From: Axinella damicornis
Taxonomy: Eukaryota > Porifera > Demospongiae > Axinellida > Axinellidae
Direction: 5' to 3'
NCBI GenBank assembly: GCA_963931865.1
Contig: OZ007508.1
Location: forward strand, 11,034,781 to 11,098,780
DNA length: 64,000 nt
This document shows positions 25,401 to 37,400 of this stretch, one piece after another. A model generated the notes under the pieces. That model made no database searches. It was given only the letters and a program-made list of their open reading frames with translations, and was not told where the DNA came from. Position numbers and translations under genes: made by a program. Numbering within the stretch: position 1 is the stretch's first letter; each line of letters begins with the position of its first letter.

Positions 25401-28400
25401 GAATGGTCAAGGAGGCAATGTTTCGGACCTGAGGTTATGATTCTTGCATGTCTTTCCTCCTTTGGACCAGGAGAGAGCCAGGAGCGAGAGAGGATAATGG
25501 CACATTTCTCCGAGCGGTACTATGACTGCAACCCCGATATGTTCCCTAGTCAAGGTGAGTAGTAAGATGCCATTAATTTTGCCAAGTTAGGGTAGTTTTC
25601 TTGAGAGGGAATGCGAAGAAGGGGAAGTTGGCAGTACATCTCTTGAACTTAGTAGCAGCTAGTGATGGACATGTGTCACTGTTATGATAAGCTGACCTGT
25701 ACTTGATTTTGTGTTTATATATTCTCACAGACACAGTCCATGGGCTGACTATAGCTATGCTGCTTCTGAACACTGATATGCACGTTAATGTGAGTCTACC
25801 AGTTCTCAGTGTCCTAAATTATAATTATTACACTCCTGGTAGCTTGCGGGGGGGGGGGGGGGGGGGGGGGGGGGAATTGTGCCGCATAAATAATATAAAG
25901 TGAATGTTTGACTACTTACGTAGGATTGGCCTGCAAAGATTCTGACTACACTGTCATGATCTCTATCACGCACTGTCCTCACCATACAAGCTGAAACTCA
26001 CCTTGGTGGTAGGATACAAGCACTTTTGCCATGCCGATTGGCCACCATTGCTCGCATGCTCTCTTCGAAGTTCATTGCCGGTACAGCTCTTACGAATTAA
26101 GGTCCCACAAAAATTCTGACCACACAGGTGTGATCGCTGTTGTTCACTGACGCTCACATGCCGAAACTCACTGTGCTGGCGAAGTTGTGAGCGCTGTAAT
26201 AAGTTATTGTCTTCCATTTGGACACTATTCCTGACTCCATGGACTGAGCATGGTCCTCGCGTGACATGTGCGTTAATTGGAATGAGCTGTAATACCTAGC
26301 TTGCGCGTCTAGTGAGTTGCAACTGGTTGCAACGTAGCTACCAGGAGTGTGGTTGCCCCTCGTTTACAAGTACATGTAAGAAGTAAAAAGATTTAGAAAT
26401 GTAACGGATAGATATAGGGATACCAGAACAGCAGGAAACGAGGTAGGGATGATTGCACGAATCAGCGAAGTATCCAACTCCCCTGCAGAGATCTTTTTCC
26501 GTATACCATATAGTCTCCCGTTAATACGCCCCCCCCCTCCCTCCCATTTTGTACACTTCATCCAGCCCAATGTGGGGAGGGTGGCATATTGTCGAATATG
26601 CAATTAGTCTCTGCTATACACCCCCTCAAAGCATTTTGGTACATATACACAAGCTATTATGACTCTGCCATGGTTCATGTTCACCGTTACAATAGTACAA
26701 AACGATCGCCAGTATTGTTTGTGGTCATCATGTGTGGTCTCCCTACATCGGCAGGGATAGCTGCCACTTAAACGCGAGGGCCATATAACATTCACGACGA
26801 CTTCGCTGTAGCCATCCTCAAGAACAGCATTACTGTCGGTACCGTACCACAGGACATTTCCTGGTATTTTCTGCAGAAGAGTGGCAGCGAAATCACTTGT
26901 AACGTCAACGTCAACGGTGACTATCGACTGAAGTTGTGCACGTGTTGTTCAGAAGATGCTCACCAGGGGGCATTAAAACGAGTCAAACTACCCTGTGCAG
27001 GAACTTGGGTGAAAACACGGGGAGGGTGTATAGCGGACACTACGGTATGTGTAATGAAGAAAGATATGTAAGGGGAAAATTGGCTTGTACGTTGGCAATT
27101 ACTGCTCCTTCTGTATGAGAATGCTGTGTTTTGTTGGCCATACATATTATTGTCTATGTTCCCTGCTCCCCTCCCCCCACATACACACATGAACACACCC
27201 ATAGCACGGACGCCAAAAGATGAGTTACTCTCAGTTTGTGTCCAGCCTCCAGCAGATAGAAGTCAGACTGCCAAAAGATTTGCTCAAAGTATAGCTTGCA
27301 ATTGTCATTATCACATGAACAATTAATGATTAACTTCTTTCTTCTGCAGAGAATATATGATGGCATTAAAAGACAACCTCTGGAATGGGCTTTGTAAGCA
27401 ACGTACATACAACACATGCATATGTATGTACGTTTGTAGCTCATGAAGCCATACTATCAAAGGAGCCCACACTAGAATAACAGCTGTACCTCAACAGCTC
27501 AGCAGGGCAATACTCATATTCCTCAGGATGTGGTTTGAAGTTGATTAGGGCAAAAGTCATACCAGACAGGAAACAATTATGCAGGTTACTACAGCAACAA
27601 AACTGAAGAGCATAGCTTGATAACGTTCTCAAAAGAGAGTAACTAGAAGAATGGATAACATTCTACAAAGCAACAAGAGCATAATATACACTAAAACTAC
27701 ATCAAGTCCTCCAGTTCAATGCCATCCAAAAGACCATCAACTGATGCATGAGCTGCAGGTGGGTTAACATTCACTATAAAGTTCTGTGGCGATATGTTCA
27801 CAGTGCAGTTGCTCAGTCCAGAGAACAGAGACCCAAGCATAGTACCACAACATTGCTGTTGAGTAGGAGCAAGTACATGTGCCTGCTGAACAGGATATAC
27901 AGGCTTTTGTTCTAGAGCAACGCTAGACGAACCACCAGCGTTCTCTTCGTCCATCTCATCAGCAAACGACTTTTTGCCTTGCACAAGGATACCCAATACA
28001 GCCTTTTTCTGCGCCAGTGACGGCCGCTCATAAAGTTGCAGTGCGTTGGACCGATGGCCAGTTACATCTCGAATCAATTTTTCTGGAACTCCTGCGCTAA
28101 AGAGTGCTGTTGTTCCTGTAGCACGTAAACCATGTTGGAAGGGCACAGTTCGCTATTGTCGATCTGTCTGACAGATTGACTCTGGCACTCAACCATCGCT
28201 TCGTTCCTCTGCGCTCTCCAATCCTCAAAAACTCTACTCGACCAATTAGTAGCCTTCTTCGTGTTCTTTGGCACAAAACCCTTGCAAATGGTCTCCATTT
28301 CAACACTGGATGACGGCGCAACAAATCGCTTTGACACAGCTTTCCACAGCTTCCCACCATTTCCTTTCGCCGCCTTCTTCGGAGGCTCCTTGAAATTTTT

Positions 28401-31400
28401 GTCAGAATCGCTCTTGCAACATCCCCACTCGCTGCACCAAGGATCTCCCAAACAGGAGGGTTTTGAACACATGATTCTCGATCTCAGCTAGCTAGCTGAC
28501 TCTCCCGCCCGAGGTCTATCAATCACTGTCTCACATTCAAAACTGTGGGCGGTTGTTACTATGCCAACTCTATGACGCAAAACAGTTCTCCACGTTGATT
28601 TGCTGCCTTGTCCAATTAGGCCAACAGTAGTATGGCTTCATGAGCTACAAATTGGTTAAACCATGGCTTCTGAGGCGTTACTGGATATACCCTCGGTGGT
28701 CAATTATACTGCCCTCGGGCCTTCGGCCCTCGGGCGGTATAATTGACCACCTCGGGTATATCCTGTAACGCCTCAGAAGCCATGGTTTAACCTATACGTA
28801 TTTATACATGCAGTGAGGAAAAGCCTGCCCTGTCGCAACACCGTACATGTATGTACTGTACTTGTTTCCAGACTGCTTAGCATATCTGAGAACACGTGTG
28901 GCAGTCCCGGGTAGAAAACTAACATTCCAGAATGCAATTATTGAGAATTTCAACGCTCTCTAGCACCTATTCTACAACAGCTAGGAATATGGGACAAAAA
29001 GTAGCAGCAAGATGGATCCCCTGCCTAAGAAATAACTGAATGTGAAGGATAACAGTGGAACAACGAGAGCTGCTACTGTAAGCGTTATAGCATTAACGGT
29101 ACAATGTAGACGTACCGCCAATCCGTATAGTAGTGATCTAATACTCAGTGCATAGGTGCTGCTTACTTCATTGGTACTGCTGCTTACTTCATTGGTACTG
29201 CTGCTTTTAGACGAAGGATCCCTCCCTCTCACTGTTGGCATTTCATCTGTGTTTGTAGCTATCACACAACCGGAGATGCAAGGCGTTGAAATTGTGCCTC
29301 TGCAGAGGTGTGATACGCCGATCAGTCCACAGCGCGGAAGCATTTGTAGCGTGTTTTTTAGCACTCAGGAAGCGCTCTCGTAGCATCTGGAGTGTGGCAT
29401 GCGCGATGGTCGAGTGCTGACCACGAGAATCGAGGTACATACGTACGTACATATCTAGGCTTGAAGGTATTGCCGCCTTTTTTTAAGGGGGCCAAAAAGT
29501 GGGGCGACCGGCCCTGTACTGTGTTTACTTTTGCTACCCAATATCCATTTTGCCCAAGAACTCCAGGAATCTATTCTAGTACAAGCTCACCACCAGAATG
29601 AATCTAATTCAGGAGAGGGAGGTAGTTCCTGGAAAATTTCAATGGAAAGCAAGCTGATAAGAATACTGCTTGAGCTAGCTACTTCTTCGAAACCCTCCTG
29701 TTTTTCATAACCATTGCATCGCCAAAGGATTCACTAACCCTTGATCAACACTTTTACGACACAATACCTAATTTTTGATGTCTGAGCACTGTAGTGATGT
29801 TTTGTCTTCCTGTTGGCTGTCCCAGCATTGCGCACTTCAATTTGATTGTGTTTGGCCGCCTACGTATGTATGGGCAGTCTCTAGCTGCTGGGGGTAACTG
29901 TGAAAGCCGGAACGCAGGAACGCGGAACGGAACACGGAATGGAAACACAGAACGGAAGTAAGATGCGGGCCGCGCGCTATCATCACCGTACGCCCAGGGC
30001 GTCTTTATTCACTGGACTGGACTGGACTCACCTAAACATCTGTAAAATGCCTTTTTCAGTGTAGGACAGAAGCTAAGCATACTTATTTATTCACTAAGGT
30101 CGCATGCATAGCCTGCTTGTGCTTTCGTGTCTTTCCTCGAGTTGGTAGAGGTCAAAGGTCATGTGCATATTTAATGAGCTTCAGCAAAATGCGCTTCGGT
30201 CAGTCGTGGATGATAGAGGAATATTCTTTTCTATGCTTCAGCTAAAGGCTGGAGTTCGATGTCTGCGGTAAATAAATGCTCTTCTGATCGAAGCTCATTA
30301 AATATGCACGTGACCTTTGACCTCCACCGACTCGAGGAAAGACACGAAAGCAGGCTATGCAAGCGACCTTAGTGAATAAATAAGTATGCTTAGCTTCTGT
30401 CCTACACTGAAAAAGGCATTTTACAGATTTTTGGGTGAGTCCACCAGTCCAGTGAATAAAGACGCCCTGTGCGTACGGTGATGGTAGCGCGCGGCCCGCC
30501 TCTTACTAGTGCTTCCGTTCCGCGTTCCTGTGTTCTGGCTTTCACAGGTTCCCAGCTGCTGGTGGATGCAACTAAATCAGTTGTATGATTATGAAGGATG
30601 AGGTTGAACTACGTACCTGAGTTGCACCTGCTATCAATGTGTTCTCAATGTGCTAATGTATTGTAGTAATCGTGGTAATTATTACTAGGAATACGTATCC
30701 ACATAATTGCCTCGCGTACACGCCGCGGCCACATGTGCAGCCTGGCCATGTGCTTACGAGTATGATAGCTAAGTGTGAATCTGCGAGTGTGGAGCTGAGA
30801 TAAATATGTCGATTACACTCACTGTTCAACTCCACATGTAGCTGCTCTAGCTCTGCAAGCCCTGAAGGGCCCGCTCGCTTGTACCCTAGCCTCTGGCTAC
30901 GCGAGATTATGGGCCCGCTCGCTTGTACCCTAGCCTCTGGCTACGCGAGATTATTGTGGAGTTGCAGTATAAGCAGATGTCGACTGTTTGACTCCATATG
31001 TAGCTGCTCAAGCTCTGCAAGCCCTGGAGCACAGTGCGCTCGTCCACTGATCTGTTTCTCAAGGTTGTAGTTCTCACACCGTCGAGCCCTCGCAGCAAAT
31101 ACCGTAGATCCGGAAATTTTAGCGTTAAATATACTTCGCCTTTTAATTTTTGCGTTGTTTTATTTTCGTCGCTCGAGCACACCGACGAAATTAAACCACG
31201 CGAAAATTTTGTTCATGCGTACACGTGCACGTTCCCGATCCCCAGGGCCCGAGACCGGATACCATGTCGCGCGCCATTGAAGAGAAGCTGGAGCCTCGGA
31301 TCAGCGCCAGCGAGGGAATGCAGCAGACACCCATGCCGTATCACTGGTAGAGAGGGAACTGCCATCGGCTACTTACCTCAAAAGATTTCACCCGTCTGTC

Positions 31401-34400
31401 TCGGTCCGCGGTTCCAACTGCCTTCAGAAGTTTGCTTCCGCGATCGCGCGCTTGGGCTGGTATAGAAGAGCTCAGCGATCTTCCAGGATCAGGAACACCA
31501 TCGACAGGTTTCTGGTAGCGCAGCAGAACCATGCTTGTACTTCGATTCACGAAAACTCGCACGTTAAGTAGAATCATAAATTATTCGACGTTGAAAATAT
31601 TTCGTGTTTTTAATTTTCGTCATAATGCAATATCGACGAAAATTAATTACGGCGAAAATTTCCCGATCTACGGTATAACTCAATTGGCCGGTAGGAAACC
31701 CGCAACCTTCCTATCAACATCCCTGAGCGTGACATATTCCGATACGTACCACGTACGTACGTACGTATGTACGTATGCACGCACGCACGTATGTACATAC
31801 GTATAAAGTGAGAAATAGATTCCCCATTCAGAGCCTTGCGCTAATGTGCTCGGCAAGGATACAGGTTTTGGCATTATCATGCAGGCCTACTGTACATTAG
31901 TCACGTTCCCAAACTCCCCAAAAAGCGGAAGAGGGTCTGGTATTCTGAGCGACATTTCTTGTCACATGGGGTGGGGCCATATGGCGTAGAGAGTGTCTGT
32001 ATTGTACTTTTAAATCCAGAAGTCCAGTGTCTGATGCCTGAGTACATGTACTGTAACTAGCTACTACACAGCAGGGTTGCAAAAGTTTTGAGCAAAGTCT
32101 GTTCGGACAGCCAAAAACAGGCTGTGAAACAAGCTTATGCTAGGTATCAGACTTTTCATTACCATGGCCATCTGCTTGATTGCCTACGTCATTTTACGTT
32201 CTGCCATCTGATTCAAGTTTTCAAATCCGAGCTCAGTCCCACCCCATGTCATAAGAAATGTCACTCAGAACACCAGACTCTCACACTTGCGGGAGGATCT
32301 GGACACGAGACTAACTGTACATGTGAATCACGATATCCTGCATACAGCTGACTTACAAATCACTGAGGCTCATCTGTATACAGACCGAAGCTGGGCAGGC
32401 TAGTCCGGTAAACAGATATACCCTAGTAATAGGTGTATACCTGCTGACAATGCTGACCAGTACTCCGTTATTGCCGAGCGCATTAGCGCGAGGCTCTGAA
32501 TGGGGGATCTATTTCTCACTATATACGTATGTACGTACGTACGTACGTGGTACGTACGTACGTACCAGAATATGTCACACTCAGGAATGTTGATAGGAAT
32601 GTTGCGGGTTTCCTGCCGGCCAATTGAGTTTTATTTGCTGCGAGGGCTCGACGGTGCGAGAACTACAACCTTCAGAAACAGATCAGTGGACGAGCGTGCG
32701 GTGCTCCAGGGCTTGCAGAGCTGGAGCAGCTACATATGGAGTCAAACAGTCAGCGCAGTCGACATCTGTTTATACCGCGACTCCACAATAGTCTCGCGTA
32801 GCCAGAGGCTAGGGTACAAGCAAGCGGGGCCTTCAGGTCTTGCAGAGCTAGAGCAGCTACATGTGGAGTCGAACAGTGAGTGTAGTCGACATGTTTATCT
32901 CAGCTCCTCACTCGCAAATTCACTCTTGGTTAGAGATCTACTCGTAAGCACGTGGCCAGGCTGCGCATGCGGCCGCGTCGTGCGCGCGAGGCAATTATGC
33001 GGATACGTATTCCTAGTAAATTATAGTTTGTGCTTCACTTCCTAGGATTTTTTGTGGAATTATTGTCAACCCATCAGACTGAGACAACGAAAGTACATAT
33101 GCATAGGAGGAAATGTACATGTAGCTCAGTCCAGCTTAGCTGCAGGAAGGATCTCCTCGTGTAACGTACACATGTATTTCCCTCCAGTGATGATGAGGAG
33201 GGAGATGCTTCTCCTTCCCTCTCGACCAGTCACGCTTCCACCAGTCATTCTACCAGTTATAACCACAGCGCAATCACAGAAGAACAGGACGTGAGTTGAT
33301 GTCAGAGACATGGGGAATACCATAGATCGGGAAATTTTTGTGTTAAAAATATTTCGTGCGTAAAATTTTTGTGGCGTTAAATTTTCGTAGTACAGCTCAT
33401 TAACGAAAAAATTTTAACGATCAATGTGTCGACAATGGAGACGTACGAACGAGCTGCTGCTATGCCATGGTCTTACTATGGTCTTACCAGCCGATGTCAA
33501 AGCGTTCTTCTGGGCTGTATCGATATCTCCTGTACGGCCCGCGCTGCTTCCCAACTTCACTTGTCGATTCGAGACCTCCCGATTCGCAGAGGCAATACTT
33601 CGCAACGGAACAGAGAGCGGCAGAGGATTGGGGAGTCCATCTACGGGCTTGAAGAATCACACAAGGGCCGTAGTTTTGACTACATGTGTGAAGACTGTTG
33701 CTGACTGTAAATATCCGTTGTGAATAGATTTCATACGTTAAATTTTCGTGGTCGAGGGCAACTACGAAAATATTTTAACAACGAAAATTTCCCGATCTAC
33801 GGTACTCCCATACAGGACGTACGGTCATGTTGCTAAAATGGTACAGTACCTTTGCAGGTAGAGTGTCTGATCACTATGACTTGTCAAATTTCCTTCCTTA
33901 GGCCAGAACGTACCATGTGACAATCCCAGGAACTTTTGTAGAGGTACGTCTTTAAGGTTACGGTGTGGGAGGACCAGCTGTCCCCCAGGACCAGTTGTCT
34001 CCCCGAACGCATGGTCCTAGGACCAGATGTCCCCCCGGACGTGTGGTCCTAGGACCAGATGTCCCCCCGAAGGTGGTGGAGAGTTAGATCGCCAACTTGA
34101 CAACTTTGGAGCCATCATGAAGTGCAGATGATACCCAAGAAGTTTGTCTAGGAAGGAATTAGAGTTTATAGTCGGTGCAAGTGCATGCTGCGCTCTTGGT
34201 CAAAGATGCTATTGCGCTGTGACAAGACTGGCAGATGATGAGCTGCACTACGCTAGACCACAGATAATAGAGTAGCCTGCAGTGAAGGGTGAGAGCTTGC
34301 AAGACTACTGGAGAGAACTGTCGTATGCCATGCTAGAACACTGTGGGGGGAGCGAGAGCTCGCCAGACTTCTTCGCAAGCAGGGAGCTGCTGGACGCTGG

Positions 34401-37400
34401 ACTTACGGGGAGCAGCAAAGCTACTGGTTTTTATTTGGCTGCTGAAAACTGTTGCTGTTGGGAGGGGGCTTGTAGAATAGCTTCAGTACAGCAGAACAGC
34501 CACAGATGAGAGCATTACTACTCTATAATGTGGGAGACAGCTGGTCATAAGGGGGACACGTCGTCCTGGGACTATATGTCCTAAGGGGACGGGTGGTCCT
34601 AGGACCAGCTGTCCGGGGGGACATCTGCTCCTAGGACTACATGTCCGTGGGGACAATTATTCTTCATTCATGCATCAAGAGCACCACGAGTCCATGCAAA
34701 GCAAGGGTCTTAACCACAAGACTTGGCTGGCCGTTCTCTCGAAAGTGACGTATTCCCGCAACAAGCTGCATCAGGGTGGCTGGGGGGGTATGGGGTTTCA
34801 TCTTGGCGATGAGCTTCCGTTACGAAGCTAGGTAGCTAGCAGATCCATCAGCATATCTATCGACAGCTTTTCAGGGGCATCCTTGACGCTGCGAGCATCA
34901 CACCACGCACGAAACACACTGACTGCCCATTGTGTTGCCTTTCGTGTTTTTTTTGTAGGTAAGCTTATGCGTACACCCTTCGACACTGTCAACACTATAT
35001 TTACGTACCATGGCCTAGACTAAACGTTTGTCTTACTTGTCTCTGCTAAGCTCTCCTAGTATACATCGCTTCTGAGGCAGTGTCCCTTTTCCCTGTATAG
35101 ATCGCTTCTTTCTCAACTCTGCAGTACGTGCACGTGGCTATTGGGACCACAGAAACCGCAGCGATGCAACCATCCTCTGCCCTGCGCAATTAAAGTGTGA
35201 CGGATATTATTGGGGCGAGCCTGAGCGAGCCCCACATAGACGAGTTTGCTGTGAATTTTCCATATATTTATATATTTCTATCGTACGTCGTGCCGTAAAT
35301 CACTTCCTGCTCGTATTTTGCGTGTCATTGCGTCATGCGTTAATTCAAACCACAAACGAACTCACCATTGCCAACGTCAACGACATAGACACGAACCATG
35401 CGAACCATGAACGGTCTACCTCAACAAGGATGGAGACTATAGCGCGCGGTGAGGGGCTAAAGCATTTCATGAAGACGGGGAGAGTGCTTCAATCGATCTC
35501 ATGTCCTACATACAGAGCACATCATGGTGTGCATTAGCTAGGTAGCATGCAGGTTTTAATAGCTACTAGGGGCAAAAAATTTTTCCCCAAAAATTCTAGG
35601 AGATTTAGTGATGGCCTGTCACATTCCATGCACCTCATGAAAAACCTAAGAAACAAGAGGAAATGCCATTAACCAGCCTCAGTCCCATCCCATTTATTAA
35701 AAAATGTAGAATTTAGGGATGGGATGGGACTGAGGCTGGTTAATGGCATTTCCTCTTGTTTCTTAGGTTTTTCATGAGGTGCATGGAATGTGACAGGCCA
35801 TCACTAAATCTCCTAGAATTTTTGGGGAAAAATTTTTTGCCCCTAGTTTGTGCACTTTTTTTGAGCGCATGAAATGCGTAGCTTATTAGTCATGGTATGT
35901 GCAACATCACCATAAGGGTACAGGCATTGGGTACAGGGGTACTGGATGTAGCTATGCCCTGATGTCAGATTTTAAGGTGTTGTTACATGTACCTAATCAC
36001 AATGTCAGCAAAGGAAAGCTATGACAGTCTCTCATGATGGCAGTGATGGATGTGGACCTTCTGCTGGGCATTGAGCAGGCTTTGTTGCTTCCATTAATAA
36101 TATTGTTCTACGCACGTTGCTCATGTCATCAGCTACAAGTCTGTGGTGGGCGTTCACCCTTCATCAGCAGAGCCGGCGGAAGCAATCTGGGATTGGTAGG
36201 GCAAAATGTTCACTGCCGAAGGCAGTGTGTAGAGGCGCGTAGCGCCGATCAGTCTTCCACGCGAAGCGCGAAATTTTTTTTCAGGGTCATTTTTCAGTTA
36301 CCTGGATGGGCTCTCGTAGCACCTTCGTGCTTTGCACTGCACTGCCACTGCTCTCTGGTTTCCTTGCAATCCGTGACCGTCTCACTCTCGACGTGGAAAG
36401 GAAATGTACGCTGCGCTGGTAGCCCACGCCTACTGGCTACGAGTACGAGTTTTTCACTGCTGCTTTTTCACTTCCTGGCTCCACCCCTTTCTAAATCGCA
36501 CGTGGTATTAGTTAGCACGTATAACCAGTTTGTTGTTCGCGCGTACTCAACAAGCATCGTACTCAACAAGCGCCCGGATAATGTGTCCTCCAGACACTTC
36601 AAGTTTTGCTGCAATGCAACTGGACTCGTAAACAGACTTTCCCTCGAGCCTGGTCCCCAGTACGTAGCTATGTATCCACAGAGGAGGACGCTCAGTGCCG
36701 CCTGATGTTGGCAAGTATACCATGGTTTGTCAAAACATTGGTCCGGCAGTTGCCGGGTCTGCGGACCTGTTCCGCCGCCCCTGATCAGATCAGAGAGCTT
36801 GATGGCAGTCATAATTATAGGTCACGTACATGCAATGGCTCCATATAATAGTTTAAAACTCCACAGTTCAGGTCAGTATTGGTACAAGTACAAAGTCTTG
36901 TTCTGCACTGTAGCTACGTCATGAAAAAGAAAGCCACGCCCCCATGATGGCACAGCCACGATAGATCTAGACAAGAACAGGTTGGTAGAAATTCCTCTCA
37001 GCGGTAGTGAGCCACCAGATGACGGATTGACAAGGATTCAGTAAGTGTCTCAAACGCAGCTATCACAAGCAAAAAGAACACAACATGCGCTTGCATGTGA
37101 AATGCGCATGCGCAATTGGCCGAACGCGTGACCTCTGGCTGCCTCAAAATGGCGTCGTGCTACAATTTCGTCGAATGGCAGCTAACCAAAACTGCTGTTC
37201 TTGCCAGTTTGCAGACATACGGACGCAAAGACTCTACTGCAGAGAAAGCGGTGTTGTTCTGTGCTTAAATCAGTTCAAGGACTCCTTCCGTTGGTGAGCT
37301 ATGCTTGACTATGAGAAAGAAGAAGAAGAAGAAAGAAGAAAGAAGATGACGAAATCGGAATTTTACAGCGACTTGTCTCTCGACTCCCGCGTACTCTCAG

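Larger units (their letters stand above)
27433..28651 (-). mobile_element. 1.2 kb element with 24-bp inverted ends enclosing a tyrosine-recombinase relic
   Basis: TTTGTAGCTCATGAAGCCAT-ACTA at 27433-27456 is repeated inverted at 28628-28651. Between them, on the minus strand, are two overlapping ORFs resembling the two ends of a Crypton-type recombinase. No clear target duplication is seen outside the ends. Confidence 0.65.
30676..33022. mobile_element. 2.35 kb inverted-repeat element (family T) with nested insertions
   Basis: Left arm 30676-31099 plus 31676-31870 and right arm 32487-33022 are reverse complements (ACTAGGAATACGTATCC..., GCTGCTCTAGCTCTGCAAGC, CCTCGCAGCAAAT, AACTCAATTGGCCGG, CATTCAGAGCC). 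The left arm is split by F3 at 31102-31673. The loop holds a second inverted-repeat element, 31890-32323. A related single-copy fragment is at 46565-46765. Confidence 0.75.

Noticed and set aside
28097..28360. Third minus-strand ORF beside the recombinase relic
   Set aside because: It is a frame shadow of the N-terminal recombinase fragment.
36034..36705. 223-codon ORF, the longest in the window
   Set aside because: It crosses repeat hairpins, has no domain and no coding-like conservation that I can see, and no splice sites link it to the gene.
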